Shown here one piece after another: positions 20,299-28,328 of a stretch of DNA of 39,173 bases. The notes beneath the pieces were generated by a model. It was not told where the DNA came from. It did not search any database and saw nothing but the letters and a program-made list of their open reading frames with translations. The stretch's first letter is position 1. Every line of letters starts with the position of its first letter. Source of the DNA: a virus; the IMG/VR virus record IMGVR_UViG_3300003852_000025, positions 1-39,173 of that record. One strand, given 5' to 3'. Both the position numbers and the translations under genes were made by a program.

Positions 20299-20884
20299 CT
20301 TTTTTCTTCTTCCCGTGACGGATATAATTATCTGTGTGATGCCTGTGTAGATAGGCTGTTAATGCCGCTGCTCCAGTTAAAGTTGGAAGAACTTTGCCAT
20401 ATATGTTCTGTCTCTTAGGTGACTTATCTATCCACCGTTTAATAGCTTCACCAGTAGCCCAACCAAGACCAGCGCCCCCAGCAGTATGAAGAGAGGCTAT
20501 TCCAAGTCTCTTAAGCCTATCCTTAGTAACGAAAGGGCCACCCGGACCTTCGCCAGCCTCCTCTGCTATCTTGCTGAGCTCATCGAACATAGCTGCTGTC
20601 TTTTGTCCAATCTCTGGATATTTTGCTCTAACCTTTGCCCGGACAAGTTCTTTCTCTTGAGGAGTACCATGCATGGCTACCATTCTAAGAGCTGCTCGAG
20701 CATGTGAACTATCATGAATCGGGTATTTACCTTTAGACTCACCTTGAATTTCATTAGCTACCCCAATACGCTTAGCCGTTCTTTCTGGAACAGCAAAACT
20801 CTTAGAGGGTAGGCTTTCTCGATGCTGTAAAGAGAGAACAGCAGAGATTTTCTCTAGCTCATCAAAAAATGCTGCATTAATCAT
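20291..20884 (-). CDS. Two-module virion-cluster protein with FDELEKI motifs
   Basis: 197 aa. Residues 1-14 are MINAAFFDELEKIS. Residues 30-94 (RTAKRIGVANEIQGESKGKYPIHDSSHARAALRMVAMHG...EKELVRAKVRAKYPEIG) look like a DUF6582-type segment found in phage structural proteins. A second AAMFDELSKIAEEAGEG follows at residues 98-113 and begins a new module with a Gly-rich hydrophobic helix (SLHTAGGAGLGWATGEAIKRW) and a Lys-rich tail. It therefore looks like two former genes, each starting with the tag, fused in frame. Coupled by ATGA to the preceding gene. Confidence 0.5.
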   Translation of the reverse strand: MINAAFFDELEKISAVLSLQHRESLPSKSFAVPERTAKRIGVANEIQGESKGKYPIHDSSHARAALRMVAMHGTPQEKELVRAKVRAKYPEIGQKTAAMFDELSKIAEEAGEGPGGPFVTKDRLKRLGIASLHTAGGAGLGWATGEAIKRWIDKSPKRQNIYGKVLPTLTGAAALTAYLHRHHTDNYIRHGKKKKDV

Positions 20885-21795
20885 GGCATTCTCATCCCGT
20901 ACACAGCGTAAATATCATTAATAGCTTGTTCTTCAAATGCCTGCAAATCTTGAGGATTCAAGAAGTTTCTAGCAGGACTAGGTTCAAAGCTTCTCAAGTC
21001 ATCTATACGAATGGGAAGCTGGTACTCTATATCACCTTTTACAATTTCATGAAGTACGAGTTCTTGATGTACTACTGACCTCATTCTCTCCGTCGGAGTG
21101 ACCTTTACTACACGCCATCTAATGTTATTGGCCTCAACTATCAAATCTCGAGGCTTCATCAATGGGAAGTTAGGTAATCTAGCTGTAGTATCAGTTTGTC
21201 CTCGCTCACCTACTTTTAAGTTCTGTATGGATTTAGAGCTAGGATCTATCTGCATGTATATTTCGATTGGATCGTAATACCCACGAGTATATGTTGTATC
21301 AAAACAACTCAAACAATTACTTCGTCTACGCTGACTAGTGAACCCTTTACCTTTTTCCGGGCCATCGTAACAATTCTGGCATCTCTTACCAAATGTCCGG
21401 ACAGGAAAGACAAAACACTTATTACCAGCGTATTCGCTCCATACTAAGCGTTCGAGACGTTGAATCTCTTGTCCAATCAAATCCGGATTATTGGCAAAGG
21501 TAAAGGGTTCAGACTCTACGAAGTTGTTTTGATCAACCTTCTGAACACTTCTAATCTTGTAGTATATCTGCCGCCATCTATGCAGTAGGTTTACATGATT
21601 ATCTACAAAGCGATATTTGTCTTCAAATGGTCCGGCAATAGTATCGAACGGACCCATGGGGGACTCTGATCTCAATACATAAAGCTGGTAGTCTAGGGGG
21701 TCGATATTGGTATCTTCGATCTCCCATAGGACTTCCAGAAAATCCAAAGAGAAGCTTCGGATTTTAGTATTTATGAATGTGAGATTCTGAGCCAT
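20881..21795 (-). CDS. Virion-cluster protein with FnIII-like domain and zinc site
   Basis: 304 aa. Residues 1-95 (LEVLWEIEDTNIDPLDYQLYVLRSESPMGPFDTIAG..., WRQIYYKIRSVQ) have the alternating strands and Y(Y/K)IR end of a fibronectin-III-like fold. Residues about 140-172 carry CQNCYDG and CLSCFDT, a four-Cys zinc site. The C-terminal half is beta-rich (LIVEANNIRWRVVKVTP). It may be a head-tail interface or baseplate-associated protein; the position is upstream of the neck candidate. No specific family recognised. Confidence 0.45.
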   Translation of the reverse strand: MAQNLTFINTKIRSFSLDFLEVLWEIEDTNIDPLDYQLYVLRSESPMGPFDTIAGPFEDKYRFVDNHVNLLHRWRQIYYKIRSVQKVDQNNFVESEPFTFANNPDLIGQEIQRLERLVWSEYAGNKCFVFPVRTFGKRCQNCYDGPEKGKGFTSQRRRSNCLSCFDTTYTRGYYDPIEIYMQIDPSSKSIQNLKVGERGQTDTTARLPNFPLMKPRDLIVEANNIRWRVVKVTPTERMRSVVHQELVLHEIVKGDIEYQLPIRIDDLRSFEPSPARNFLNPQDLQAFEEQAINDIYAVYGMRMP

Positions 21796-22137
21796 TTATT
21801 TCTTAGCTAATTTTGCCGCTGCATCTCTAAGATGACGATTTGTTAACCCAACCATTCCTTTGCCTATCATCTTACCAGCAGCCATACCACCAGCACCTAA
21901 TCCAGCACCTATTAGAGCATTTCGACCTACATGTTCTTTATCTACTAAAGCACTAGTACCCCCTACTGCAGCACTACCTAGTAGGGATGCCAAAGCCAAA
22001 TCTTTAACATTACCAGCTGTCTTAATTCCAAGAACATCTTCTAGTTGAGAGACAGACATCTGCTTATAGAGCTGCTCGAGCTCTGCACTAGCATTCTTCT
22101 CTTTTTCTTCCGCGTACAACTTTGTTAGGAAATCCAT
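21796..22137 (-). CDS. Small Gly-zipper protein, 113 aa
   Basis: SD AAGGAGATAAGATC. The N-terminal 45 residues are charged and helical (MDFLTKLYAEEKEKNASAELEQLY). Then KTAGNVKDLALASLLGSAAVGGTSALVDK and ALIGAGLGAGGMAAGKMIGKG form two small-residue hydrophobic helices of the glycine-zipper type, able to insert in or cross a membrane. Similar hydrophobic blocks occur in the neighbours at 20291, 22420 and 23535, so these may be internal or ejected virion proteins. Confidence 0.45.
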   Translation of the reverse strand: MDFLTKLYAEEKEKNASAELEQLYKQMSVSQLEDVLGIKTAGNVKDLALASLLGSAAVGGTSALVDKEHVGRNALIGAGLGAGGMAAGKMIGKGMVGLTNRHLRDAAAKLAKK

Positions 22138-22141
22138 GATC

Positions 22142-22417
22142 TTATCTCCTTGCTAATTTCTGCCCCAAATACTTAGCTGCTGCCTTCTTAATATGTATAG
22201 GAACATTTCTAGTGGCCCTCATAGCAGTAATAACCATCTCTGCTTTCTTCTCCGCCGCAGTAGGTATCTCTGGTGGAGTGACCTTCTTTGCCGGTGCTTT
22301 AATTTCAGCTTCTAAAGACTTTACAGCAGAGGCTTCTGGACAAGGTGGAGTAGTAGGTCCAGCTACTGCTGCCTTAACAATTCCCCGGTCATATAAATCA
22401 GAAAGGAAAGTATCCAT
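22142..22417 (-). CDS. Small Ala/Lys-rich protein, 91 aa
   Basis: The ATG at 22417 is preferred because AGGAG sits 7 nt upstream; an ATG at 22423 overlaps the previous stop but is too close to the SD. The product MDTFLSDLYDRGIVKAAVAGPTTPPCPEASAV continues as a basic, Ala-rich helix (KKAEMVITAMRATRNVPIHIKKAAAKYLGQKLARR). No family recognised. Confidence 0.4.
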   Translation of the reverse strand: MDTFLSDLYDRGIVKAAVAGPTTPPCPEASAVKSLEAEIKAPAKKVTPPEIPTAAEKKAEMVITAMRATRNVPIHIKKAAAKYLGQKLARR

Positions 22418-22419
22418 GG

Positions 22420-23532
22420 TCATTCTCCTAGAGCGTCTATTCTGCTCTGCAATACACCAGGGCTCTCTATGCCCTTCTCTTCCCGGCGTTTACGATTATA
22501 CTCTCTAACTTTGCGGATAATATAAGGAGCAGCAATTACTGGTAATCCTATTCCAGCTGCATACGTACCAAAAGCCTTACCCATTTGCTTACGTGCAGTA
22601 CTAAGCTGCGCAGGGGTAAAGCCAGTATTCTTCATTAACTTCAACCCTTTTAATGAGGCTCCAAGCTCCTCACCCATAGCTGGAGCTATACCTGCAGCTG
22701 CCACTAATGGAGCAACTTTTGACGTAGTAGAGTCAGGGTCTGCTGAAGATGCCATAGCTGTACCAGCAGCTGTTCCTAAGTAGCCGGGTAAACGTAAAGC
22801 CTTACTAGCCTTACCTAATCTGGTAGCTCCAAATAATGAGTGTCCTAGTTCGTGTGCAGCTACATGAGGACCTACACCTCCAGGCAGCACTACCGCCCCA
22901 GTTCCCTTCATGGCATCAAGAACTAATTTTTTAGCATCTTCTGGGGTTATTTGTAGCGCTTTTGCGACTGGTACTGCATTTTGCCTAGCTTCCCAATTGC
23001 GTAAAAAAGAAGGCTGATAACCTCCTTTTGGTATATGCACCCCAACATCTAATCCGCCATCAGGAGCCACAAATGCTCTTGGTATAGGGGCTCCACGTGC
23101 AGTCAAATCACTACCCGCACGTGTAAACATGTTCCCTAACTCTTCCTGCGAGGTGGTTAATCCTTTTTCAGCTTTTACAATACTTGGTCCAAGTATATGT
23201 TGATTAGCTAACAGCCCTGCACCAGCTACTCCAGCTGCACCTATACCCGCCCCAGCAGCTTCAGCAGCTAAGGCATGGCTTTTTTGATCTTTGAGTGCTT
23301 TTTTTAGTTCTGCACCCTCTAGCATCTGGGATTTTTGTATGTCTCTGGTTTCAGGTATAGACCTTCCACTCTCTCCCCACGGACCATGCCTAAAAAGCTT
23401 ATAAGTACCTGACCCTGCAGCACCTAATGCAGCAGAAGTGAGGGGTCTTTCAGCTACCCAGTCAACAATACCAGATAACTTGGACAGCTCAGCTTTAAAA
23501 GCTGCATATTTTATCTGCCCAGCTGTGAGCAC
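22420..23532 (-). CDS. HELGH-motif virion-cluster protein (putative metallopeptidase)
   Basis: 370 aa, GTG start with SD AAGGAG. Residues 8-21 (KYAAFKAELSKLSG) resemble the shared tag. Hydrophobic Gly/Ala helices lie at about 90-108 and 249-285. Residues 222-232 read PHVAAHELGHS, a full HExxH zinc-peptidase motif in hydrophobic context; a Glu pair at 288-289 (MGEELGASLKGLKL) could supply the third ligand of a gluzincin-like site. A cell-wall or membrane role at infection is possible. The motif is visible; the activity is inferred. Confidence 0.5.
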   Translation of the reverse strand: MLTAGQIKYAAFKAELSKLSGIVDWVAERPLTSAALGAAGSGTYKLFRHGPWGESGRSIPETRDIQKSQMLEGAELKKALKDQKSHALAAEAAGAGIGAAGVAGAGLLANQHILGPSIVKAEKGLTTSQEELGNMFTRAGSDLTARGAPIPRAFVAPDGGLDVGVHIPKGGYQPSFLRNWEARQNAVPVAKALQITPEDAKKLVLDAMKGTGAVVLPGGVGPHVAAHELGHSLFGATRLGKASKALRLPGYLGTAAGTAMASSADPDSTTSKVAPLVAAAGIAPAMGEELGASLKGLKLMKNTGFTPAQLSTARKQMGKAFGTYAAGIGLPVIAAPYIIRKVREYNRKRREEKGIESPGVLQSRIDALGE

Positions 23533-23534
23533 AG

Positions 23535-25418
23535 CTACTCCTTAGCTGCAGGCTTTGCCGCTTTTGGTGGATGTATATTTACATTTACACCAGATGCTGG
23601 GGCTTCAGGTTTAGGTGCTTTAGGTGCTTCTGCTTTAGGCGCACCCTCTGCAGCCGGAGGAGCTCCTTGTGGTGCCTCAGGACTTGGGACACCTTCAGGA
23701 CCCATAGGACCTGATGGCATAGGTTGGCCTATATCTCCAGGACCTCCTGTAGAACCAGTCATACCTGCAGGACCTGGTGGAGGACCTACTGGTACTTGTG
23801 GAGGACCAGCTACAACTGTCGGATCTTGAGCCAGCATGTCCATTAGCTGTTGCCGGTAGGAGGTGATAGATTGACGCAACTGCATCATTTGTTGTTGAGC
23901 AGTTTGTGATTCTGTTCTAGCAGCCATCGCATCTTGTGAGGCCATCATAGCTTGTTCACTAGCCTGTTGTGCTTGGCCACCAGACTCTTGTTTTACTTGT
24001 TCAATCTCTTGCAAGAGTTGTTGCATCTGGCTCTCGAGCATAGATGCACGTTCTTCTGCAGAAGCAGCAGCCTCTTGTGCCTCATCTGCTCGAGCAGCAT
24101 GGAATTCAGATTCATTACCCTTCTGTAGAAGTGCCATAATGGCATCTGAGGGGTCTGGTTGTAGGTCTTGGTCTACATTAACCACTGGGGCTGCATCTGG
24201 AGCAGCTCCCATCTCATCATGCGTTGGTGGGTACTGATTTCCTGAGAACTCATTAGGACCTACTGGGGCATTTTCATCGGTGGTAGAGAGGCCACCTCGA
24301 GGTTCTTCTGCTGTCTTCTTAAATGCCCGGATAGCAGATAGAAGTTTATTAGCTGCAGCAGTTTTTGGATTATCCATACCTTCTGTGAGCTGACCGGCTA
24401 TGCCTTTTGCTCCTAGGTTACCTGCCATAGCTCCTAAGGCCGGATAATGTAATTTCTCACCAAGAGCATGACCAGCTAATCCACCTACTTGTCCGGCTGC
24501 TTCATTAATAGCGCCAGAAGGACCTTCTTGAAGGCCACCAGAAAGAGCAGCCTCTCCAACATCCTCTGGAGGAATAACTTCTGGAGCAGCTTTGAATAGG
24601 TTACGAAGACTCCAACCTTCTTTAATCATGGCCTGCTTGAGCGTATTCATAGCAGCCATTTTGAGCCCAGGATTTAGTTTACCAGCAGCTAATGTGGGGG
24701 TGAGAGTGAGATTTCTACCTTTAGGCAATCTCATACTTGCGGACATACCCCTATTAGCCATGGCCTTCATGCCAAGGTGTGAGCCTGCCAATCCTAGACC
24801 ACCACCAAGTAAGGCACCTTTTGCTGCTCCACCAAGCATACTAGCATTAGGGTCACCTGCTGTACCTGCAGCTCCAGCTAAGGCACCAAGACCTGCACCG
24901 GCAGCGCCTACAGCTAATCTAGGATTCTTAAGAGCCCAACCACCAATACTGCTGAGGACTCCAGAGTCCTTCTCCATTGCCCCACGCTTATTCAGCTTAT
25001 GTGCATCTAATTCCTGTCCTATTACTTTTCCGGCCTCATGCCCCCCAACTAAACCAACTGCGGCTCTAAAAGCCCTTTCACCTGGGGTATGCCCACCACG
25101 TCCGACGAGTACACCACCTGCAAGACCAGCAATAGAACCTAGACCTTTACCTATACGTTCTCCATGAGTACGTTGATGCTTAGCTTTATTTGTAATGTCC
25201 TGAGCTACGGAAGAACGGATACCTGAGATGGTACCTTGATCTAAAGCTTTTTGAACATCTTCTGGAGCTAAACCTGCTGCAGCCTCTTTCAACAAATCTA
25301 CTTCGTCAACGTATAATCCACCAGAAGCAATCTTCATGTACATGAAGTGTTCTGCAGCTTTATCCCAAGGAATCTGGTTACTGGTAGAGAGTGCTTTGAA
25401 TAGAGCGTCTTCACTCAT
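23535..25418 (-). CDS. Long Ala/Gly/Pro-rich virion-cluster protein
   Basis: 627 aa; the ATG at 25418 is fixed by SD AAGGAGCACGTT. Segments in order: helical N-terminus with MKIASGG and LLKEAAAG; Gly-rich hydrophobic stretches (IAGLAGGVLVGRGG, LAVGAAGAGLGALAGAAGTAG, GALLGGGLGLAGSHLG); a KTA-containing linker; a long Gln/Glu coiled coil at about 440-530 (ERASMLESQMQQLLQEIEQ); then a collagen-like Pro/Gly end (GPPPGPAGMTGSTGGPG) and an AEAPKAPKPEAP tail. It could be a fibrous or internal virion protein. Tape-measure identity is not supported, because the C-terminal third is disordered rather than helical. Confidence 0.45.
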   Translation of the reverse strand: MSEDALFKALSTSNQIPWDKAAEHFMYMKIASGGLYVDEVDLLKEAAAGLAPEDVQKALDQGTISGIRSSVAQDITNKAKHQRTHGERIGKGLGSIAGLAGGVLVGRGGHTPGERAFRAAVGLVGGHEAGKVIGQELDAHKLNKRGAMEKDSGVLSSIGGWALKNPRLAVGAAGAGLGALAGAAGTAGDPNASMLGGAAKGALLGGGLGLAGSHLGMKAMANRGMSASMRLPKGRNLTLTPTLAAGKLNPGLKMAAMNTLKQAMIKEGWSLRNLFKAAPEVIPPEDVGEAALSGGLQEGPSGAINEAAGQVGGLAGHALGEKLHYPALGAMAGNLGAKGIAGQLTEGMDNPKTAAANKLLSAIRAFKKTAEEPRGGLSTTDENAPVGPNEFSGNQYPPTHDEMGAAPDAAPVVNVDQDLQPDPSDAIMALLQKGNESEFHAARADEAQEAAASAEERASMLESQMQQLLQEIEQVKQESGGQAQQASEQAMMASQDAMAARTESQTAQQQMMQLRQSITSYRQQLMDMLAQDPTVVAGPPQVPVGPPPGPAGMTGSTGGPGDIGQPMPSGPMGPEGVPSPEAPQGAPPAAEGAPKAEAPKAPKPEAPASGVNVNIHPPKAAKPAAKE

Positions 25419-25428
25419 AACGTGCTCC

Positions 25429-25872
25429 TTAGGTAGTAACGTATAGAACATCGTAACGAGGATTGCCCGAGATAGAGGCAGTTACCCATACGATATTGGT
25501 CTTAGATATAGCTGTAACATTAGTAGTAGCCGAGGGCAGACCCAAAATAGTTACAGCTGTACCGCCTTTAGTTGCGTAACTTGTTTCTGCGATTACAAGC
25601 ACTGGTTTATTTGGAATTAACCCATATGACCGCAGTTTTACCTTTTGCATAGTACTGTCGGTTGCGTATATCTGTGCCAGTATGTTTGCTGGACTAAGAC
25701 CTGCACCGGTAGGGTCTGAAAAGGTTGTAGTCTTATCCGCAGAACCGTTATTGATTATAACGGTTAGCCCATGCAGACCATATACAGTGGCCGGAAGAGG
25801 GGAGCTAAAGATAGCACCGTTCAAGAAATCTGTTAGCTCGTCTGGGCTACTGAACGCTTTGTAAATATACAT
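25429..25872 (-). CDS. Stand-alone relative of the sheath repeat domain, 147 aa
   Basis: SD AGGAGATTCT. It begins MYIYKAFSSPDELTDFLNG (helix), then LTVIINNGSADKTTTFSDPTGAGLSPANILAQIYA, which matches sheath residues about 84-112 (SINNGPTQSFTFSDPTSAGLDAGQICDQI); later GGTAVTILGLPS matches GTANTILGL. The underlying DNA is also similar (a shared TCTGAAAA region at 25717 and 19174). It is probably a small structural protein related to the sheath insertion domains. Neither a capsid nor a tail location can be read from sequence. Confidence 0.55.
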   Translation of the reverse strand: MYIYKAFSSPDELTDFLNGAIFSSPLPATVYGLHGLTVIINNGSADKTTTFSDPTGAGLSPANILAQIYATDSTMQKVKLRSYGLIPNKPVLVIAETSYATKGGTAVTILGLPSATTNVTAISKTNIVWVTASISGNPRYDVLYVTT

Positions 25873-25918
25873 AGAATCTCCTGGGGAGTTTGCGGATTAA
25901 AATAAATATAAAAATATT

Positions 25919-26335
25919 TTAGTGATGAAAAAGAAGACCTTTTAGAAGTAGTCCAACAAGGGCTACTCCTGCTGCACTACCAACAAATCCAATCAGTATA
26001 GGCTGTACATATCGTTTAAATTTCTTTTCACCTAAATACTGATTGATTACATCGCTATGTACGTTTATTGTCTTCTGCATATCGTCAACCCGCCTTTCAA
26101 CTCTTTCCAATCCAGCGCAATCCCTCTCGTGACTACTTACTATATCTCTAGCGATTAATCGAATCAGTTCCTTCATAGAGTCACTTAATTCGTGCATTAA
26201 CCCATTTGCGTTAAAAGTTGGTATGTCTATGTGGTCTAAAACTCTTTGCGCGCCAATCTCACCACCGGTTTCACTTGCAATAGCAACAAGGGCCTCATCA
26301 GTGTCAGATAACTGCTTTTTCTTTGATGGTCCCAT
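25919..26335 (-). CDS. Coiled-coil protein with C-terminal TM helix (holin-like candidate)
   Basis: 138 aa. Residues about 45-107 form a coiled coil (MHELSDSMKELIRLIARDIVSS, LERVERRVDDMQKTINVHSDVI), and residues 113-134 are a hydrophobic segment (VQPILIGFVGSAAGVALVGLLL) before KGLLFHH. The layout of soluble coiled coil followed by one TM at the end is that of XhlA-type haemolysin/holin proteins and of some tail-anchored virion proteins. It lies within the virion operon, so either is possible; no other holin candidate is seen near the endolysin. Confidence 0.4.
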   Translation of the reverse strand: MGPSKKKQLSDTDEALVAIASETGGEIGAQRVLDHIDIPTFNANGLMHELSDSMKELIRLIARDIVSSHERDCAGLERVERRVDDMQKTINVHSDVINQYLGEKKFKRYVQPILIGFVGSAAGVALVGLLLKGLLFHH

Positions 26336-26824
26336 GATGCCTACTTTCTAAAACGCCTAAGCAAATCATAACCCTTTTATAAGGGCCACCAAAGCTGAAA
26401 GACGTTTTGCTGTGTGATATTCATGGGATACTTGTGTTCATCTTATAAAAGTCAAAAAAGCATAACGTATTGCTGCTAGTTTAGAAAACTCATCCGAGTT
26501 TTTATATGAACTCCAAAGGTTATTAACCGTCTTAAGTTTTTCTGTCATAGCTGCTTGTTCTTGTGCGCTAACATTTTGCAGCTTATCTGGATGGTGTTTA
26601 ACCACGAAATCTCTGTAGACTTTCTTGGCTTCAGCCTTAGTCTTGACTTTACCCAAGCCAGGTAAACCCGCTTCTTCTAACTTAGTAACATGCCCGACAC
26701 TATAATTTTTGGTACGAGCTCCAGGATCGTAGCTCCTTCCAGATTTTTGCCCCCAATGAAATCCTTCAAATGGATTTGGCCCCCACTCATTTTTCCAGCT
26801 ATTGCGAAAATCTGCGAATGGATC

Positions 26825-26926
26825 ACTTGCCTCCCATTTAGCTCGTTCTGTGTCTTCTGCCTTCCATTTAGCTTTGTTCGCTTCCCATTTAGCTCATTCT
26901 GTGTCTTCTGCAGCCCATTTAGCTTT
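26825..26926 (-). repeat. Two tandem 51-bp repeats, one carrying a stop
   Basis: Copy 1 (26876-26926) and copy 2 (26825-26875) each encode 17 residues: KAKW(A/K)AEDTE, then stop or R, then AKWEA(N/S). They differ at only a few bases; one difference is TGA in copy 1 against CGA in copy 2. Confidence 0.85.
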
Positions 26927-27469
26927 TTGTCTACTATTATGCAGATCTTCTCTAACTCCCTTTGCATGCTCATAAGCATCATGACTGGCAGCATGTGCTT
27001 TATTACTAGCACTCCATTTATCCCACTTCTTCCAATTATTAGCGTAATGTGCGCTATCGTGCGCTTTACGTGCATCCTCAAAATGCTTATTAAACGCTGT
27101 ATAACCAGCAGTATGATCTGCCTCATGGTACACACCTTTGCCTATATCATATATATTTTCATACGCTTTCTTAGCATTGGTCCACTTAACATGATTATCA
27201 ACTATACGTTCTGCCGCTTTTTTAGCAGCCGCATTCCCAAGAACCTTACGTGCAGCAAGACCAAGCGCAACAGCACTAGCAGCACCAGCTACACCTTTAG
27301 CTATGTTACCGACCGTCCATCCTTTTGATTGTTTTTCTTTATTCTGGCGATCTATATCACTTTGATAAACCGGATTATTTTTAGCGGTATAATGATGTAC
27401 CTTACCCCCACGCGAACCCGCGTTAAGAGCAATCTTTTCTAGCTCATCAAATATACTGGCTGTAATCAT
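26894..27469 (-). CDS. N-terminal product of the interrupted J-domain gene
   Basis: If the TGA at 26894-26896 is a real stop, the product is 191 aa and lacks the J-domain: tag FDELEKIALNAG, basic linker, Gly/Ala-rich hydrophobic helix (about 49-67), then a long run of short His/Trp/Lys motifs (HDSAHYANNWKKWDKWSASNKAHAAS). It would still be tagged like its neighbours. Confidence 0.45.
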   Translation of the reverse strand: MITASIFDELEKIALNAGSRGGKVHHYTAKNNPVYQSDIDRQNKEKQSKGWTVGNIAKGVAGAASAVALGLAARKVLGNAAAKKAAERIVDNHVKWTNAKKAYENIYDIGKGVYHEADHTAGYTAFNKHFEDARKAHDSAHYANNWKKWDKWSASNKAHAASHDAYEHAKGVREDLHNSRQKAKWAAEDTE

Positions 27470-27525
27470 TTGATATTCTGAAGGAGTAAGTTGCAAGGAT
27501 ATACGCCATACCAGCCATTGGCAAA

Positions 27526-28047
27526 TTAGTAAACGCCATACCACCCATTAACGAAGAAATACTCACTATGAACGCCAGAGTAACTGGTCATCATATTAGC
27601 AATATTGATCGCTACTTTTCTCTGAACCTTTTCTTGTTCATACTTAGTGGAAAAATCTCTAATCCACTGCATCCACATAGGTGCTTTATTATTTGCATCT
27701 ACACTTATTCCGCCGTCAGAGAATTGCAATTGATTACGAGTTTGGAGGATACCTATTGACTGTAGCAAGGCTACACAAGTACCCCGGAGAGCAAAAGATT
27801 GATAATGTTTATAGAACATCTCTTCTAGAGTCATATAGCCTAAGTCTGGAGGTGTACCTGCCCAATCAGACAGGAAGTCCATAATAGCCCAAGCGATCAT
27901 ACGATCTGAATGTTCTTGTCCTTTTACCAACCGGTTCAATTGAGGATGGTCCCTCATAAAGAAACGGACGGTTTGGATAAAGGAGTTAAAGAGGGGGCTA
28001 GTTGCTCCTCCTGCTACTCCGGCCAGGCCTTGTAATTGCTGGGCCAC
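27526..28047 (-). CDS. Putative head-tail connector/neck protein, 173 aa
   Basis: GTG start just after the previous stop. Mostly helical: SFIQTVRFFMRDHPQLNRLVKGQEHSDRMIAWAIMDFLSDWAGTPP, then LEEMFYKHYQSFALRGTCVALLQSIG, then VQRKVAINIANMM and a C-terminal YFFVNGW. The HPQLNRL..GxExSDRxIxWAI stretch resembles, from memory, adaptor/neck proteins found after the capsid gene in large myophages. Position two genes after the MCP terminator supports a connector role. Not confirmed. Confidence 0.45.
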   Translation of the reverse strand: MAQQLQGLAGVAGGATSPLFNSFIQTVRFFMRDHPQLNRLVKGQEHSDRMIAWAIMDFLSDWAGTPPDLGYMTLEEMFYKHYQSFALRGTCVALLQSIGILQTRNQLQFSDGGISVDANNKAPMWMQWIRDFSTKYEQEKVQRKVAINIANMMTSYSGVHSEYFFVNGWYGVY

Positions 28048-28049
28048 AG

Positions 28050-28328
28050 CTACCCTTTCTGTTGTTCCCGCAGTCTTTTACGTTGAGACTTAGACACATA
28101 ATGAACTGGTGGTTCGCTATCAGATTTTTCTATTGTCTGATGAGCTATTCCAGTAAGTGTAACCAGTCCTAGGTCCGTTAGATGTTTTACTACCGGACCA
28201 AAGGCAACAGAATCTGGCAGTTCATAACGTACATTACCTTGCTGGTCTATACATTTAGTACTTCCGGCAAGAAGTGTCCATCTTTCTACGGTAAGATTTC
28301 TATCAGTGGTATTTAATACTTTAGCCAT
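28050..28328 (-). CDS. Small unknown virion-cluster protein, 92 aa
   Basis: SD GGGAGAGCTCA; it overlaps the previous gene by 8 nt. Beta-rich MAKVLNTTDRNLTVERWTLLAG, then LPDSVAFGPVVKHLTDLGLVTLTG and a charged end (SKSQRKRLREQQKG). The helix SVAFGPVVKHLTDLGLVTL recalls small head or neck proteins that follow the capsid gene, but no family can be named. Confidence 0.4.
   Translation of the reverse strand: MAKVLNTTDRNLTVERWTLLAGSTKCIDQQGNVRYELPDSVAFGPVVKHLTDLGLVTLTGIAHQTIEKSDSEPPVHYVSKSQRKRLREQQKG

Larger units (their letters stand above)
26438..27469 (-). pseudogene. J-domain virion-cluster protein interrupted by in-frame TGA
   Basis: Read as one frame from ATG 27469 to TGA 26438 the gene has 343 codons, with a single TGA at codon 192 (26894-26896). 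Before it: tag MITASIFDELEKIALN, a Gly/Ala helix (VAGAASAVALGLAARKVLG) and repeats of H-A/K-W units. After it, in the same frame: AKWEANKAKWKAEDTERAKWEAS, an aromatic linker (WKNEWGPNPFEGFHWG) and a complete DnaJ-type J-domain at about 272-330 with KKVYRDFVVKHHPDK (HPD at 293-295). The co-chaperone HPD motif is intact, so it is not an old ruin: either a recent nonsense mutation, a read-through signal or a sequencing error. No clear SD; a TTG at 27499 is an alternative start. Confidence 0.65.

Noticed and set aside
23535-25418. Tape measure protein
   Set aside because: Although long and near tail genes, it has a coiled coil of only about 90 residues, a collagen-like tail and lies upstream of the neck and sheath genes; a tape measure would be expected after the tube.
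26371-26386. CCCTTTTATAAGGG as terminator after the J-domain gene region
   Set aside because: A 5-bp stem and no T-run on either strand; too weak to call.
26438-27469. Alternative genetic code with TGA read as an amino acid
   Set aside because: Many genes in the window end in TGA with a coupled ATGA start, so TGA is a working stop here.
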